32,269 bases of DNA from Endomicrobiales bacterium (GCA_016930715.1 JAFGGC010000043.1:1-32269); one strand, 5' to 3'. Positions 24,365-32,269 are shown, counted from the first letter of the stretch. A program made the numbers and translations. The notes: generated by a model not told the origin, from the sequence alone.

Positions 24365-26317
24365 TCATTTCTTTTTTTGAAGCTCTTCCTTTGCTCTGTT
24401 TAGGTTGTTCTTTATCTTAGTATTTTCGGGGTCAAGCGTCGCGGCCTTTTCCCAGAGCTCGACCGCCTTCTTGAGGTTCCCGGAATCGTACTCTTTCAGC
24501 CCCTCGCGGTTCAGGTTTTCCGCTTTAACTTTTTCGGATTCCTCGAACTGCCCGCGGATCTTTATGAGGTTCTCGGATATTTTTTCGTTGTCAGGGTCAA
24601 GCTTGACGGCCTCTTCAAGCTGGCTCACCGCCTCTTTCAGGTCGCCCGAACTGTAGAGCTGCAGACCCTTTTTGTAATGCTGGTCGGCGATTTCAGAGTT
24701 CACCTGTTTCAACGTGTCGGCTATCTCCGCGTTATCGCGGTCGAGTGAACGCGCCTCTTCAAGCGTTGATTTTGCCTTGTCGTATTTGCCCGATTTTGCC
24801 AGCGAGTTTCCTTTTTTCAGGAGTCCGGCGGCTTTCGCGCGGTTCTGCTCGAGCGTTTCCTGCCTTTTTGCCTCGTTTATCTTGGAAAGCTCGGTGCTGG
24901 AAAGGTTTATGTATTCATGCGCCTTGGCGTGAGCGGGATTTATGACCAGCGTTTTTTCGAAGAGGGTCAGCGCGTCGGAATAAGCGCCCTGGTTGTAAAA
25001 TTCCATTCCCTGCTCGAACAGGGAATCTGCGCGGGCGTTCTTCTGGTCAACGATGGCGGCCTGCACCCTTGAAAGATGCTTCTGCGCCTCAGGATCGTTG
25101 GGGAAAAACTTCAGCACGTCGTCAAGCAGGCGTTTTGCCTCAAGGAGCCTGTCTTCTTCCTGGTGCTTTTTGGCGAGGGCGATGTATTTATCGACTTTAA
25201 TCTCGTTTATGTCTTTCTTTATCGTCTCGATGTAGTCCTTTGCCTCGAGGTTCACGGGGTCGAGCGTAAGGACGTTCTCGAATTCGCGGTATGAATTTAT
25301 GTAGTCCTTGTTGTTATAGTATTTTCTGGCGTATTTGAGATGCTTCTGTATCTTTGCCTCTGCGACGCTTCTGGCCTGCGTCCTTCCGAAACGGTAGCTG
25401 GCGCCTATCCTGTGGGTGAGGCCGAGGTCCCCGTAGGGGACGAACGCGTAGTCAACCGATATGTAGTCGTTGCCTACACCCATCCCGCACGTGAAACCCG
25501 GCTGGACGTCGTCGTCAGGTCTTTCGGATTTGTACCTGTACCCGCCGCGAAGGGATACCCAGTCGGTTATGCGGTAGTCTATGCCGGTGCAGACGTAATA
25601 CTTGTCGTCGTTGGGCTGGTTAAAATCGAGCGAAAGGGTCGCGCTTTCGCCGAAAAAGTCCTGCGCGAAACCGAGGCGCAGGTTCTGCGGGAGGGGGTCT
25701 TCCTTTTCAAGGTACTTCACGCCCTGCCCCACGTTCTGAACGCCCAGGGCTATCCTCAGCTGCCTTCCCACGATACCGGAAGCGTAGCCCGTCCTGACGC
25801 GGTAGATGGCGCCCGCGTCCAGCGCGATGCTTGAGGCCGATTCGTCCGCGAGGTTTTCCGAAAGGTATTTCAGGCTTGCGCCGGCCTCCACCTTCTTTAT
25901 ATTTCTTGAGTAGGAGAATATCGCGGCAATGTCCGAAGCGGCGACCTTGGAGCCAAGGAGCGCGCCGTTGTTGTCGTAGGAGTCTATCCCGCCTACGGAA
26001 AGGTATGAAACGCCGACGCCGAGCGTGCCGTATCTTTCAAGAGGGTGGACGTACGAGGCGAACTGGTAGTTTATATCCTCAAACCAGCTGAGGTGCATGA
26101 AGGAGGCCTGTTTTATCCTCTGCTGGGCGAGGCCCGCCGGGTTCCACCACACGGCGCTGGCGTCGTCAGCCACGGCGGAAAACGCCCCGCCGGTTCCGGC
26201 GGCTTTTGCACCGGCCTCGATCTTGAGGAAGTTCATTCCGGTGGTCCCGACCCCCGAAGCGAAAACGGGAAATGCGATTAAAATAATGATAAATAGCGTA
26301 AGATTTAATTTATTCAC
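24365..26317 (-). CDS. PorV/PorQ-like outer-membrane barrel fused to TPR repeats
   Basis: This 650-aa secreted protein has a signal peptide (1-20, ending VFA). Residues 21-310 match the PorV/PorQ (UPF0164) barrel family, with FLKIEAGAKAAGTGGAFSAVADDASAVWWNPAGL as the typical N-terminal signature. From about residue 325 to 650 there are repeated TPR helices with DPxNxxxxxxL units, rich in Lys and Glu. The barrel should sit in the outer membrane and the TPRs project as a scaffold. In Bacteroidota, PorV is a type IX secretion component; here it is upstream of two kinases and downstream of two proteins with YPNPFNP-type C-terminal domains. The start is GTG at 26317, with GAGGAAA 3-4 bases upstream; no ATG fits. 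Confidence 0.85.
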   Translation of the reverse strand: MNKLNLTLFIIILIAFPVFASGVGTTGMNFLKIEAGAKAAGTGGAFSAVADDASAVWWNPAGLAQQRIKQASFMHLSWFEDINYQFASYVHPLERYGTLGVGVSYLSVGGIDSYDNNGALLGSKVAASDIAAIFSYSRNIKKVEAGASLKYLSENLADESASSIALDAGAIYRVRTGYASGIVGRQLRIALGVQNVGQGVKYLEKEDPLPQNLRLGFAQDFFGESATLSLDFNQPNDDKYYVCTGIDYRITDWVSLRGGYRYKSERPDDDVQPGFTCGMGVGNDYISVDYAFVPYGDLGLTHRIGASYRFGRTQARSVAEAKIQKHLKYARKYYNNKDYINSYREFENVLTLDPVNLEAKDYIETIKKDINEIKVDKYIALAKKHQEEDRLLEAKRLLDDVLKFFPNDPEAQKHLSRVQAAIVDQKNARADSLFEQGMEFYNQGAYSDALTLFEKTLVINPAHAKAHEYINLSSTELSKINEAKRQETLEQNRAKAAGLLKKGNSLAKSGKYDKAKSTLEEARSLDRDNAEIADTLKQVNSEIADQHYKKGLQLYSSGDLKEAVSQLEEAVKLDPDNEKISENLIKIRGQFEESEKVKAENLNREGLKEYDSGNLKKAVELWEKAATLDPENTKIKNNLNRAKEELQKKK

Positions 26318-26330
26318 GTTTCCTCAGTAA

Positions 26331-26360
26331 AGGTACTAGGTGCCTGGTGCCAGGTACCGG
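26331..26360. repeat. Palindromic repeat, left flank of the S23 gene (GGTACTAGGT...CAGGTACC)
   Basis: This 30-base element is built of GGTAC/GGTGC/CAGG units and is partly self-complementary. It carries AGGTACTAGGT, whose reverse complement occurs in the right-flank copy at 26773-26800. The two copies bracket only the four-helix-bundle gene. Confidence 0.7.
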
Positions 26361-26371
26361 TTAACGACGAA

Positions 26372-26755
26372 TCACTTATTTCGTTTCTTGATTTCCGAGT
26401 TCTTTAGATAACGTATCAGTCCGTTTGTCATCCTTCCTATTTCTTTGCAGCTATTGTGCAACTCATTGTATTCTTTGTTAGTTATATAGGCTCTGTCAAC
26501 AGCTATCATCAACTGTGCTCTTGTTTCTGCGCAAGAGCCTTTTGAGATATGCAGGAATTGTATAAACTCTTGATTGCTGTTTCTTTCAAATCCCTCAGCT
26601 ATATTTGCCATGATAGATGTGCTTGATCGACGAATTTGATCCCTCAAGGCAAAATCCTTGTTAAATGGAGTTGTTTGGCTGATGTCATATATCATGTTCG
26701 TGAGTTTCCGTGCTTTTTTGAAAATCTCTAATTCGTCAAAATCCTTAATTGGCAT
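26372..26755 (-). CDS. Four-helix-bundle protein (S23/23S rRNA intervening-sequence protein family)
   Basis: This 127-aa protein matches the S23 / IVP family: DFDELEIFKKARKLTNMIYD at the start, FALRDQIRRSSTSIMANIAEGFERNS in the middle, and EFIQFLHISKGSCAETRAQL next. The family was first seen encoded inside 23S rRNA intervening sequences and is now known as free-standing genes; it forms pentameric four-helix bundles of unclear function. The gene is more AT-rich than its neighbours and is flanked by inverted copies of a GGTACTAGGT repeat, so it looks like an inserted cassette. AAGAGAT precedes ATG 26755. It lies in the same orientation as the surrounding genes and does not interrupt either. Confidence 0.9.
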   Translation of the reverse strand: MPIKDFDELEIFKKARKLTNMIYDISQTTPFNKDFALRDQIRRSSTSIMANIAEGFERNSNQEFIQFLHISKGSCAETRAQLMIAVDRAYITNKEYNELHNSCKEIGRMTNGLIRYLKNSEIKKRNK

Positions 26756-26772
26756 TATTGTATCTCTTTTTC

Positions 26773-26800
26773 TGGTACCTGATACCTAGTACCTGGAACC
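26773..26800. repeat. Palindromic repeat, right flank of the S23 gene
   Basis: GGTACC, GATACC, AGTACC and GGAACC units in 28 bases form the reverse-complement partner of the repeat at 26331-26360 (shared 11-mer ACCTAGTACCT). It abuts the stop codon of the 785-aa surface protein (26801-26803). Confidence 0.7.
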
Positions 26801-29158
26801 TTACTTGATTATAACCAGTTTTCCGGTCTTGTGCTCCTTGTCGTTCTCTATATAATAGATGTACACGCCGCTCGCGCAAAGCTCGTTGTCGGAATTCGTG
26901 CCGTCCCAGTTCATCTCTTCGGCCCCGCCGGCGTACGCGTAGTTCAGAACGCGCACGAGCTCACCCGTCAGCGTGTATATTCGTATCTTCGCCTCGCTGC
27001 CAAGGCCGGTGAATGTTATGCCGCCGGCAAGCGTCCCGTTGGCCGTGCTTGAGTCGAACGGTTTCCACGGTACCGGGTAAGCGTAGGAATTGGAGATGTC
27101 TGTGTCGTTTCCGCCGAGAATCGCGAAGACCGAAAAATGCGCGATGCCTGCCGTCACCGTGTTGTTGTCGGTGTCAACCGTGGAATTGGGGATCTTCACC
27201 CAGAGGTCCTTTGCCTCGTCGAGGTAATATACGGCAAGCGTTTTTTCCTTGACCAGGCGGCCGTTGGAATCCTGCGCCATACCGTTTGAGGCTTCGGCGT
27301 AGGGTATAGTAACGTCGGCGTTCCTGAGAAAATTTCCGGAGTACGCCGCGCCTGAACGGTATAAGGTCATCTGCCTTACGGTGTGGTTCAGCATCGAGGT
27401 GAAACGTCCCTTGGTTTTGCCTATTTTTGTGTTCGCGTTGGCAACTTTCACCGCCAGGGACGCGGACGTGTCCAGCGGCGCGGTGTCCATTAGCACGTAG
27501 TAATCCTCATCCATCGCTCCGGAAGGAATGACGACCTTGGTCGCCGTGTCCTCGTCGATGAGTGTATTCTGTGCAGATTTGTCCATTATTGTCGTGAACT
27601 TCCAGCTTTTAGGGGAGGCGATTGCGTTGCCGAATAGATCCTTTGCCATAGTTGATATGGTAACCAGGTACGTGCATCCCTTCTGCCACGTCGCCGTGAA
27701 AGTCAGTGTTTTGTTCGTGTAATCAACGGTGCCCGTGACCGCGGTGTTTGCCGTGCTGCTGTTGTTGTCTTTGACAAGCGCCACTGAAATTGAATTTTTT
27801 ACGGTCGCGGAATCCATATCATCGCTCCAGAACTCCACCGTCACGGGCGCCGTGGGACTGACGCCGGAGCTGTTCTCGGCCGGCGATGACGCCGTTATCG
27901 CGGGCATTGACATAACCTTGAACGTCCAGGTTTTCGCCGCGGCTATGGCGTTGCCGTAAAGGTCCTGAGCTCCGGTCGAGACTGTCACTTCATATGTGTA
28001 GCCCTTTTTCCATTGGACGGTGTAGGTGAGGGTGTATGTCGGCGTGGAGTAAGCGACCGTGCCCGCCGTCGCTTCGGATATGGCGTTGCCGGCAATGTCC
28101 TTTACTGCCCGAGCCGAGATGCAGGAAGCGGCGGCTGTCGAGCTCATCGCTTCGTTGAAAACGACACTTATCCGGTCTGCCGGCGTGACCGATGCCGCGT
28201 TTTCGGCGGGGGAAATGCTTGAAATCGTCGGTATCGTCGCTATGGGAACGATGTTCTTGTATGCTTTATTATTGGATTCATTCGATTCTGCGATTATTCC
28301 CGGCCTGTCCACTGTTACGTATATGTCGGTTGCCGATGCCGAGGCATCCCAAGTAAACGAGGCGGTTTTTGGGGTGGTAGAGGAAATCGGTGTTGAAAAA
28401 ACATCGGTCCCGATGAGGCTTCCGCCCGTATCAGGATCACCGGCGTAACAAGATATAATCGTGTCCGTGCATTTGTAGACCCTAAAAAAAGCGTCATACT
28501 CGCCCAAGAAAGAATCCCAAGAAAGCCCGCTATCATCGCTATAAAGGATCATATCAACAGGAGTCCCTGTATCCACAACCCAAGCATAGGTACTGTTTAC
28601 TGTATTATAATTTTCGGCACAAATCCAGTAAGTAGAGCCGGCAGTTAAAAGTGGGTTCGAATCAAAAACGAAATCTTGCCAATTACTAGAAGTTGTTGTG
28701 GTAATAACTATTGATTTTGTTGCCAGCAATCCTCCGGCTGAATCATCCGGTAGTAATGCGCCTTTATCTTTTCTTAGTCTGACAACAATTGGTGTGGTAG
28801 GGTCCTTGGTTTCAGAATATATCCTTAAACCGATACCTCCAAGATAATAATCACTGTCTGCGACAAAATATTGAGTAAGCCATTGGTTAAAACGTACTCG
28901 TATTGCCTGCAATCCTGTTCCAACTGCGTGTGTATCGTGAGCCAATACCGGGGCTGTGTCAATATACAAGTCTTGATTGTTATGGATCGTTGCTGTGACG
29001 CCTATGGTCTGCGTCGGTTCCGGTGAATCATCCGAGAATGATATATCCGAACTTGTTATGCTCAAATCAGGGGTTTCAGCGCAAACTGGTAAAGAGGTTA
29101 GCAATAAAAGGGAGACTATAGTAAGCAGTGAATAAAGGTTTTCGTATTTCATATACAT
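26801..29158 (-). CDS. Large secreted surface protein: CARDB with nested domain, Ig-like repeats, T9SS/FlgD-like C-terminal domain
   Basis: This 785-aa protein has a signal peptide (about residues 1-27, ending VCA). A CARDB-like domain is split: its first strands are at 31-62 and the rest (CYAGDPDTGGSLIGTD to SNESNNKAYK) at about 236-302. Residues ~63-232 between them look like an inserted beta-sandwich of the choice-of-anchor type. Two Big_5/SbsA Ig-like domains follow, starting at ISSISPAENAASVTPADRI and ITASSPAENSSGVSPTAP. The C-terminus has YPVPWKP and the GVYIYYIENDKEHKTGKLVIIK-type strand of FlgD-like/T9SS sorting domains. Location is extracellular or cell surface. Met3 is an alternative start that gives a cleaner signal peptide. 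It is a structural or binding protein; no enzyme motif is seen. Confidence 0.85.
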   Translation of the reverse strand: MYMKYENLYSLLTIVSLLLLTSLPVCAETPDLSITSSDISFSDDSPEPTQTIGVTATIHNNQDLYIDTAPVLAHDTHAVGTGLQAIRVRFNQWLTQYFVADSDYYLGGIGLRIYSETKDPTTPIVVRLRKDKGALLPDDSAGGLLATKSIVITTTTSSNWQDFVFDSNPLLTAGSTYWICAENYNTVNSTYAWVVDTGTPVDMILYSDDSGLSWDSFLGEYDAFFRVYKCTDTIISCYAGDPDTGGSLIGTDVFSTPISSTTPKTASFTWDASASATDIYVTVDRPGIIAESNESNNKAYKNIVPIATIPTISSISPAENAASVTPADRISVVFNEAMSSTAAASCISARAVKDIAGNAISEATAGTVAYSTPTYTLTYTVQWKKGYTYEVTVSTGAQDLYGNAIAAAKTWTFKVMSMPAITASSPAENSSGVSPTAPVTVEFWSDDMDSATVKNSISVALVKDNNSSTANTAVTGTVDYTNKTLTFTATWQKGCTYLVTISTMAKDLFGNAIASPKSWKFTTIMDKSAQNTLIDEDTATKVVIPSGAMDEDYYVLMDTAPLDTSASLAVKVANANTKIGKTKGRFTSMLNHTVRQMTLYRSGAAYSGNFLRNADVTIPYAEASNGMAQDSNGRLVKEKTLAVYYLDEAKDLWVKIPNSTVDTDNNTVTAGIAHFSVFAILGGNDTDISNSYAYPVPWKPFDSSTANGTLAGGITFTGLGSEAKIRIYTLTGELVRVLNYAYAGGAEEMNWDGTNSDNELCASGVYIYYIENDKEHKTGKLVIIK
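28463..28972 (-). other. AT-rich segment encoding the nested domain of the 785-aa surface protein
   Basis: By hand count, bases 28561-28620 are 42% GC and 28681-28740 are 38% GC, against 55% for 27241-27300 and 62% for 28021-28080 in the same gene. The encoded residues (63-232) interrupt a CARDB-like domain. The features SNWQDFVFDSNPLLTAGSTYW and DAFFRVYK resemble choice-of-anchor beta-sandwiches. Confidence 0.6.
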
Positions 29159-29170
29159 AATTCAATATAA

Positions 29171-29199
29171 ATATTAGCAGAAAACCTTTGAACTTACAA
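29171..29199 (-). promoter_or_regulatory. Extended -10 sigma70 promoter of the 785-aa surface-protein gene
   Basis: Read on the minus strand, TTGTAA (29199-29194) is followed after 17 nt by TAATAT (29176-29171), with TGC directly before it as an extended -10. Transcription would start near 29164, only about 6 nt before ATG 29158, implying a nearly leaderless mRNA. The rest of 29200-29290 is AT-rich with no other feature seen. Confidence 0.6.
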
Positions 29200-29290
29200 G
29201 GGATTTTTAAATATATAGTGTTTAGTTGATTATATTTGAATAAGCAGCCTATGTGGGTTTTTATCGGATAGATATTTGTTCAAAGCGGAT

Positions 29291-32209
29291 TTATTTTATT
29301 ACTAAAAGCCTGAGTTTATCCGTCGATTCCGTGCCGTTGTATTTCTTTTTCACGCGGCAGAGATATGTTCCGTTGTAAAGGTTGTTGCTGTTGCCGTCTT
29401 TGCCGTCATAGGATATCTGATTAGACCCTTTTGACAGGTTGAAATAGTCGTTGCTCCATATAATATCGCCGTACTCGCTGAATACCGATATTTCTACGGA
29501 ACCGTCTTCCGGCATTTCAAATACGATGTTCGTTGCTTCGCCTTTAGTCGGATTGAAAGGATTGGGATAATTGAATGCCTTGTTCGGCTGCCCTATGGTT
29601 GAAAAGGAATAAACCGGGCTCTCAGACACCGCCCCGTACTGGTTCTCAACGCCTATCTTCCAGTAGTAAACCCTGTCCGCTTCAAGGGAGTTTAACGTGC
29701 AGTTCGGGCTTGATCCGGTATAGACGGATATGAAGTTATAGCTCGCGGCGTTTTTAGCCGGCGCGTTCTTTCCTTGAGGTTCGCTCAGGTACAGTGTGTA
29801 GGTCAGTTCGTCGTTGTTCGGATTATCGCACGCCCAGCAAAGATGGATTTGCCCCGAAACGACGTGCGCCCCGTCCTGTGTTACCTGTGACATATTCGTG
29901 GGAACGCTCGGTTTTTCGGCATAGACCTGAAAACTTCCGCTGAAAATCCCGCTTTGGGCCATGTTATAGAGATCATAGACTAGGACGTTGTAGGTGTAGT
30001 CCCCGACCTTATCAAGAGCACTGGCCCCGCTGTATACCGCGCCACCTATACACGTTCCTGATTCAAGTGAGGGGCTGAAACTCTGGATCGTGGCACCGTC
30101 TTTTAGAATGTAAATTATCGGGTAAGTCTGTTTCGGCTGGTCGTTGTCCTCGTCTTTGTATACCAGCCTGAAAGATAGGTTCTGGGTAACAGGGCTTATA
30201 TTGGGTTCAACGGCATCCGAAGTATAGCCGGTCTCGCTGGTAACCGATAAAGCCGGCGCTCTGTTTATCCTTGAAAAGTCAAGGTCATTTTGTTCTGAAG
30301 AAACGTTATTTAGGGTGTAGGAAGAAGGATTGAAAACGTAGCTTGCGTGATTGAGCGCGACCGTATAGGAGTTGGTGGTAACATAGAAGCGGTAATATCC
30401 GGTGCTTTGACTGGTGTATGTATCCGAATGTGTTCCGCTCAATTGCGCCTGTATGCCGGACATTACCGCGTTGTTGGGGTCTTTTATGTGGCCGGAAACA
30501 AGGGTGACATTGTCCATGTTAAGGAACTGCTGGTTTGCATCATCCGTGAGAGGGGCGTAATTGACTTCGGAAACGTCGTAGGTTGACATTGTGTCGGGCA
30601 CAATGAGGTAATTTTCGCCGGGATTCAGCCATGAAAAAAGGAATTCGCCGTTTGAGTCAGTGTATGCGCTGTTTTCAAATGATGAGTTGTGATACAAGGA
30701 TACCTTTTTGTTTGAAAGAAGCGTGCCGTAGTAGGTGGCTATTTTACCGGCTATTTTTGCTTTAACAACTGGTCCGGTTTTATCAGATGTCGGTGCGCCC
30801 GATGCTTGTGCACCCCAGATGTCTTGGGCTTCAAAACAGTAGCTATATGTTGCAGGGGAAAGAAGTGTTGAGGTGCTGTAAATTGCACCGGGTGCAGTAA
30901 ACGCTCCCGATTCATATTGCATACTAATCAATTTTACAGTAACCCCATTCTTCTTAATACGTAGTTTTGGGTAGCCGTTTTTCGGAGGATCGTTCTCGCT
31001 GTCAACATATCGCACCTTGAATTCATAGGTTGTGCTGCTCGCGCCGATTTCAGGATTGAGACCGTCAAAAGAGAAATCCCCTGCTCCTGTCCAGTTTAAT
31101 GCCGGGTCGCCTTTTTCACGCCAAAAGTCCCGTTCCTGGTCTATGTTTAAATTTGGGTATGAGACACTTACGGGGCTAAACGATATATTGGCTACCGCAG
31201 GGCTTGAGCTTACCGATAAAACCCAGTCACTACCTTTTGTTCCGCGTAATTCATAGTAACCGAAAGTGTCCGTTGTGCAGGCCCTTGAAGAAACGCCGCA
31301 TTCAATCTTTGTTGTTGCTGAGGGAAACGGTGTAGAACCATCAGGATAATAAACGTGACCATATACTTTATGGCAGGCTGTCCATGTAACGGTAAAACTA
31401 TCTACCATTGGAATGGCGTCCGGGATTGTCCTTGAAAAAGACGAAATAATTTTGATATATGGTCCGACGGTTGAATTAATAGGTCCGCCGTTTGTCAAAG
31501 GAATAGAAGGATTTGTGCTTAAATTGTATGCGCTTGTCGAAGTTACAGCATAATAAGTGATCGAACTTCCTGTCGGCACCGTGTCGCTGATGAAAAAATT
31601 TTGCCAAGGACCCCAATTTGGTGGAATAATGCCTTGAGATGAATAGCGGGCACTCATAAATGTTGAGATGTATACCTTGAATAATAAGTCATTATCATTA
31701 CTGCCAATAAATTGTCCGCGCGTATATTGATTACCTGTACTATATCCTACAATGTAAGGGCTTGCGTAAAAGTCACCTGGTCTGACTTTAAAAAAATAAG
31801 TAGCCTCTGCTACCAAAGTAATTGTAGAATCAAAATACCAATGAGTAAATTTAAAAGCATTATATTGACTTACACCTGTTTGATTATAAGATGTTGTTAA
31901 TATTCCACCTGTGCTACTCAATATATCCATGTATATATTTGCATCACTTCCTGGATAAATGACTAACTCCCCTTCAAATGCATCGTAAACATCTACTTGA
32001 GACAATTTTCCTGTAATACTTGGGCTGAAAGATTGCGATGAAGTCTCCATGGCGAAATAGGAATAGTAATTCGAAATGTTAAGTTGACAGGTTGAAGAAC
32101 TAAAAGCTACCATTGCCACGCTTCCTGAATAGGTACTTGTGTCAACGTTTATAAACTCCGTTCCGGCGCCCCAGTCTTGGGCTATAATACTCGGGAAAAA
32201 CTGGGCCAC
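29291..32209 (-). CDS. Large surface protein with carboxypeptidase-regulatory-like, Fn3 and T9SS/FlgD-like domains; signal peptide incomplete
   Basis: This 972-aa modular extracellular protein starts at GTG 32209, an in-frame TAA lying 6 bases upstream. Residues 1-11 (MAQFFPSIIAQ) look like the tail of a signal peptide without its start. An outer domain at about 20-40 and 187-278 (ending in a DSFTVTWT strand) is split by a beta-rich region (about 40-186). Carboxypeptidase-regulatory-like repeats follow (VYGHVYYPDGSTPF, IAGKIATYYGTLLSNKKVSLY, SGHIKDPNNAVMSGIQAQL). Two similar domains contain YVDSENDPPKNGYP and YKDEDNDQPKQTYP, then comes an Fn3-like domain (about 755-875) and a C-terminal YPNPFNP domain ending LRLLVIK. 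No catalytic motif is seen. It is probably a surface adhesin or structural protein. Confidence 0.8.
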   Translation of the reverse strand: MAQFFPSIIAQDWGAGTEFINVDTSTYSGSVAMVAFSSSTCQLNISNYYSYFAMETSSQSFSPSITGKLSQVDVYDAFEGELVIYPGSDANIYMDILSSTGGILTTSYNQTGVSQYNAFKFTHWYFDSTITLVAEATYFFKVRPGDFYASPYIVGYSTGNQYTRGQFIGSNDNDLLFKVYISTFMSARYSSQGIIPPNWGPWQNFFISDTVPTGSSITYYAVTSTSAYNLSTNPSIPLTNGGPINSTVGPYIKIISSFSRTIPDAIPMVDSFTVTWTACHKVYGHVYYPDGSTPFPSATTKIECGVSSRACTTDTFGYYELRGTKGSDWVLSVSSSPAVANISFSPVSVSYPNLNIDQERDFWREKGDPALNWTGAGDFSFDGLNPEIGASSTTYEFKVRYVDSENDPPKNGYPKLRIKKNGVTVKLISMQYESGAFTAPGAIYSTSTLLSPATYSYCFEAQDIWGAQASGAPTSDKTGPVVKAKIAGKIATYYGTLLSNKKVSLYHNSSFENSAYTDSNGEFLFSWLNPGENYLIVPDTMSTYDVSEVNYAPLTDDANQQFLNMDNVTLVSGHIKDPNNAVMSGIQAQLSGTHSDTYTSQSTGYYRFYVTTNSYTVALNHASYVFNPSSYTLNNVSSEQNDLDFSRINRAPALSVTSETGYTSDAVEPNISPVTQNLSFRLVYKDEDNDQPKQTYPIIYILKDGATIQSFSPSLESGTCIGGAVYSGASALDKVGDYTYNVLVYDLYNMAQSGIFSGSFQVYAEKPSVPTNMSQVTQDGAHVVSGQIHLCWACDNPNNDELTYTLYLSEPQGKNAPAKNAASYNFISVYTGSSPNCTLNSLEADRVYYWKIGVENQYGAVSESPVYSFSTIGQPNKAFNYPNPFNPTKGEATNIVFEMPEDGSVEISVFSEYGDIIWSNDYFNLSKGSNQISYDGKDGNSNNLYNGTYLCRVKKKYNGTESTDKLRLLVIK
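31652..32092 (-). other. AT-rich segment encoding the inserted domain of the 972-aa surface protein
   Basis: Bases 31681-31740 are 33% GC and 31861-31920 are 32% GC by hand count, against 62% for 30001-30060 in the same gene. The encoded residues (about 40-186) carry FKFTHWYFDSTITLVAEATY and DNDLLFKVY, paralleling the nested domain of the neighbouring 785-aa protein. Confidence 0.6.
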
Positions 32210-32269
32210 AATTTAGGCTGAAATAAGGTGTAAAAAGCAGTATAATGAAGCCTAAACAGGAGGCCCGGA
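32210..32269. other. Window edge, upstream of the 972-aa gene
   Basis: Sixty bases remain before the window ends. On the minus strand this stretch contains TATACT, which might be a -10 box but has no matching -35. Two reading frames here encode hydrophobic stretches reminiscent of a signal peptide (LYCFLHLISA in the frame of the gene, broken by TAA; GFIILLFTPYFS in another). Confidence 0.3.

Overview
This window is a gene-dense stretch from a diderm bacterium. It has no rRNA, tRNA, phage or CRISPR signature. A PorV-like barrel, two large secreted proteins with YPNPFNP-type C-terminal domains, a MetV-MetF pair, paired cobalamin-binding radical SAM enzymes and many short intergenic inverted repeats fit uncultured lineages such as Omnitrophota, Elusimicrobiota or relatives. 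That placement is an inference; no marker in the window fixes it.

Layout. Positions 1-6214 (+) hold a methyltransferase and then a compact housekeeping run: glmU, prs, rplY (ctc), pth, metV, metF. It covers UDP-GlcNAc and PRPP synthesis, ribosomal protein L25, peptidyl-tRNA recycling and the methylene-tetrahydrofolate reductase step. Positions 6236-10057 hold a P2-type cation ATPase whose stop codon directly abuts the start of a DUF1646 membrane transporter. Positions 10074-16794 form a possible lipid or glycan modification cluster: a DRE-TIM aldolase-like enzyme, two B12-binding radical SAM proteins, a flippase-like membrane protein and a GT39-like glycosyltransferase. A hypothetical protein follows at 16828-17331.

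Positions 17388-20824 are a nitrogen module. A clear sigma70 promoter feeds a leader of about 320 nt carrying three hairpins with the shared sequence GGACANNGNNGTCC. These are hexaloops with A at loop position 1 and G at position 4, the signature of ANTAR-protein RNA targets. Two of them overlap strong intrinsic terminators, so the 3' arm of each hexaloop hairpin is also the 5' arm of its terminator. Downstream lie an outer-membrane barrel protein, an Amt ammonium transporter, a GlnK-type PII protein without Tyr51, a terminator, and a separately promoted small PII-like protein. The leader is the strongest candidate for a noteworthy system here.

Positions 20858-32209 are all on the minus strand. 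In transcription order they are a 972-aa surface protein, a 785-aa surface protein, a four-helix-bundle (S23/IVP) gene flanked by inverted repeats, a PorV-like barrel fused to TPRs, a membrane histidine kinase, and a receiver-GAF-PAS-histidine kinase. Both surface proteins appear to carry a beta-rich domain inserted inside another domain, and the inserted DNA is clearly more AT-rich than its flanks.
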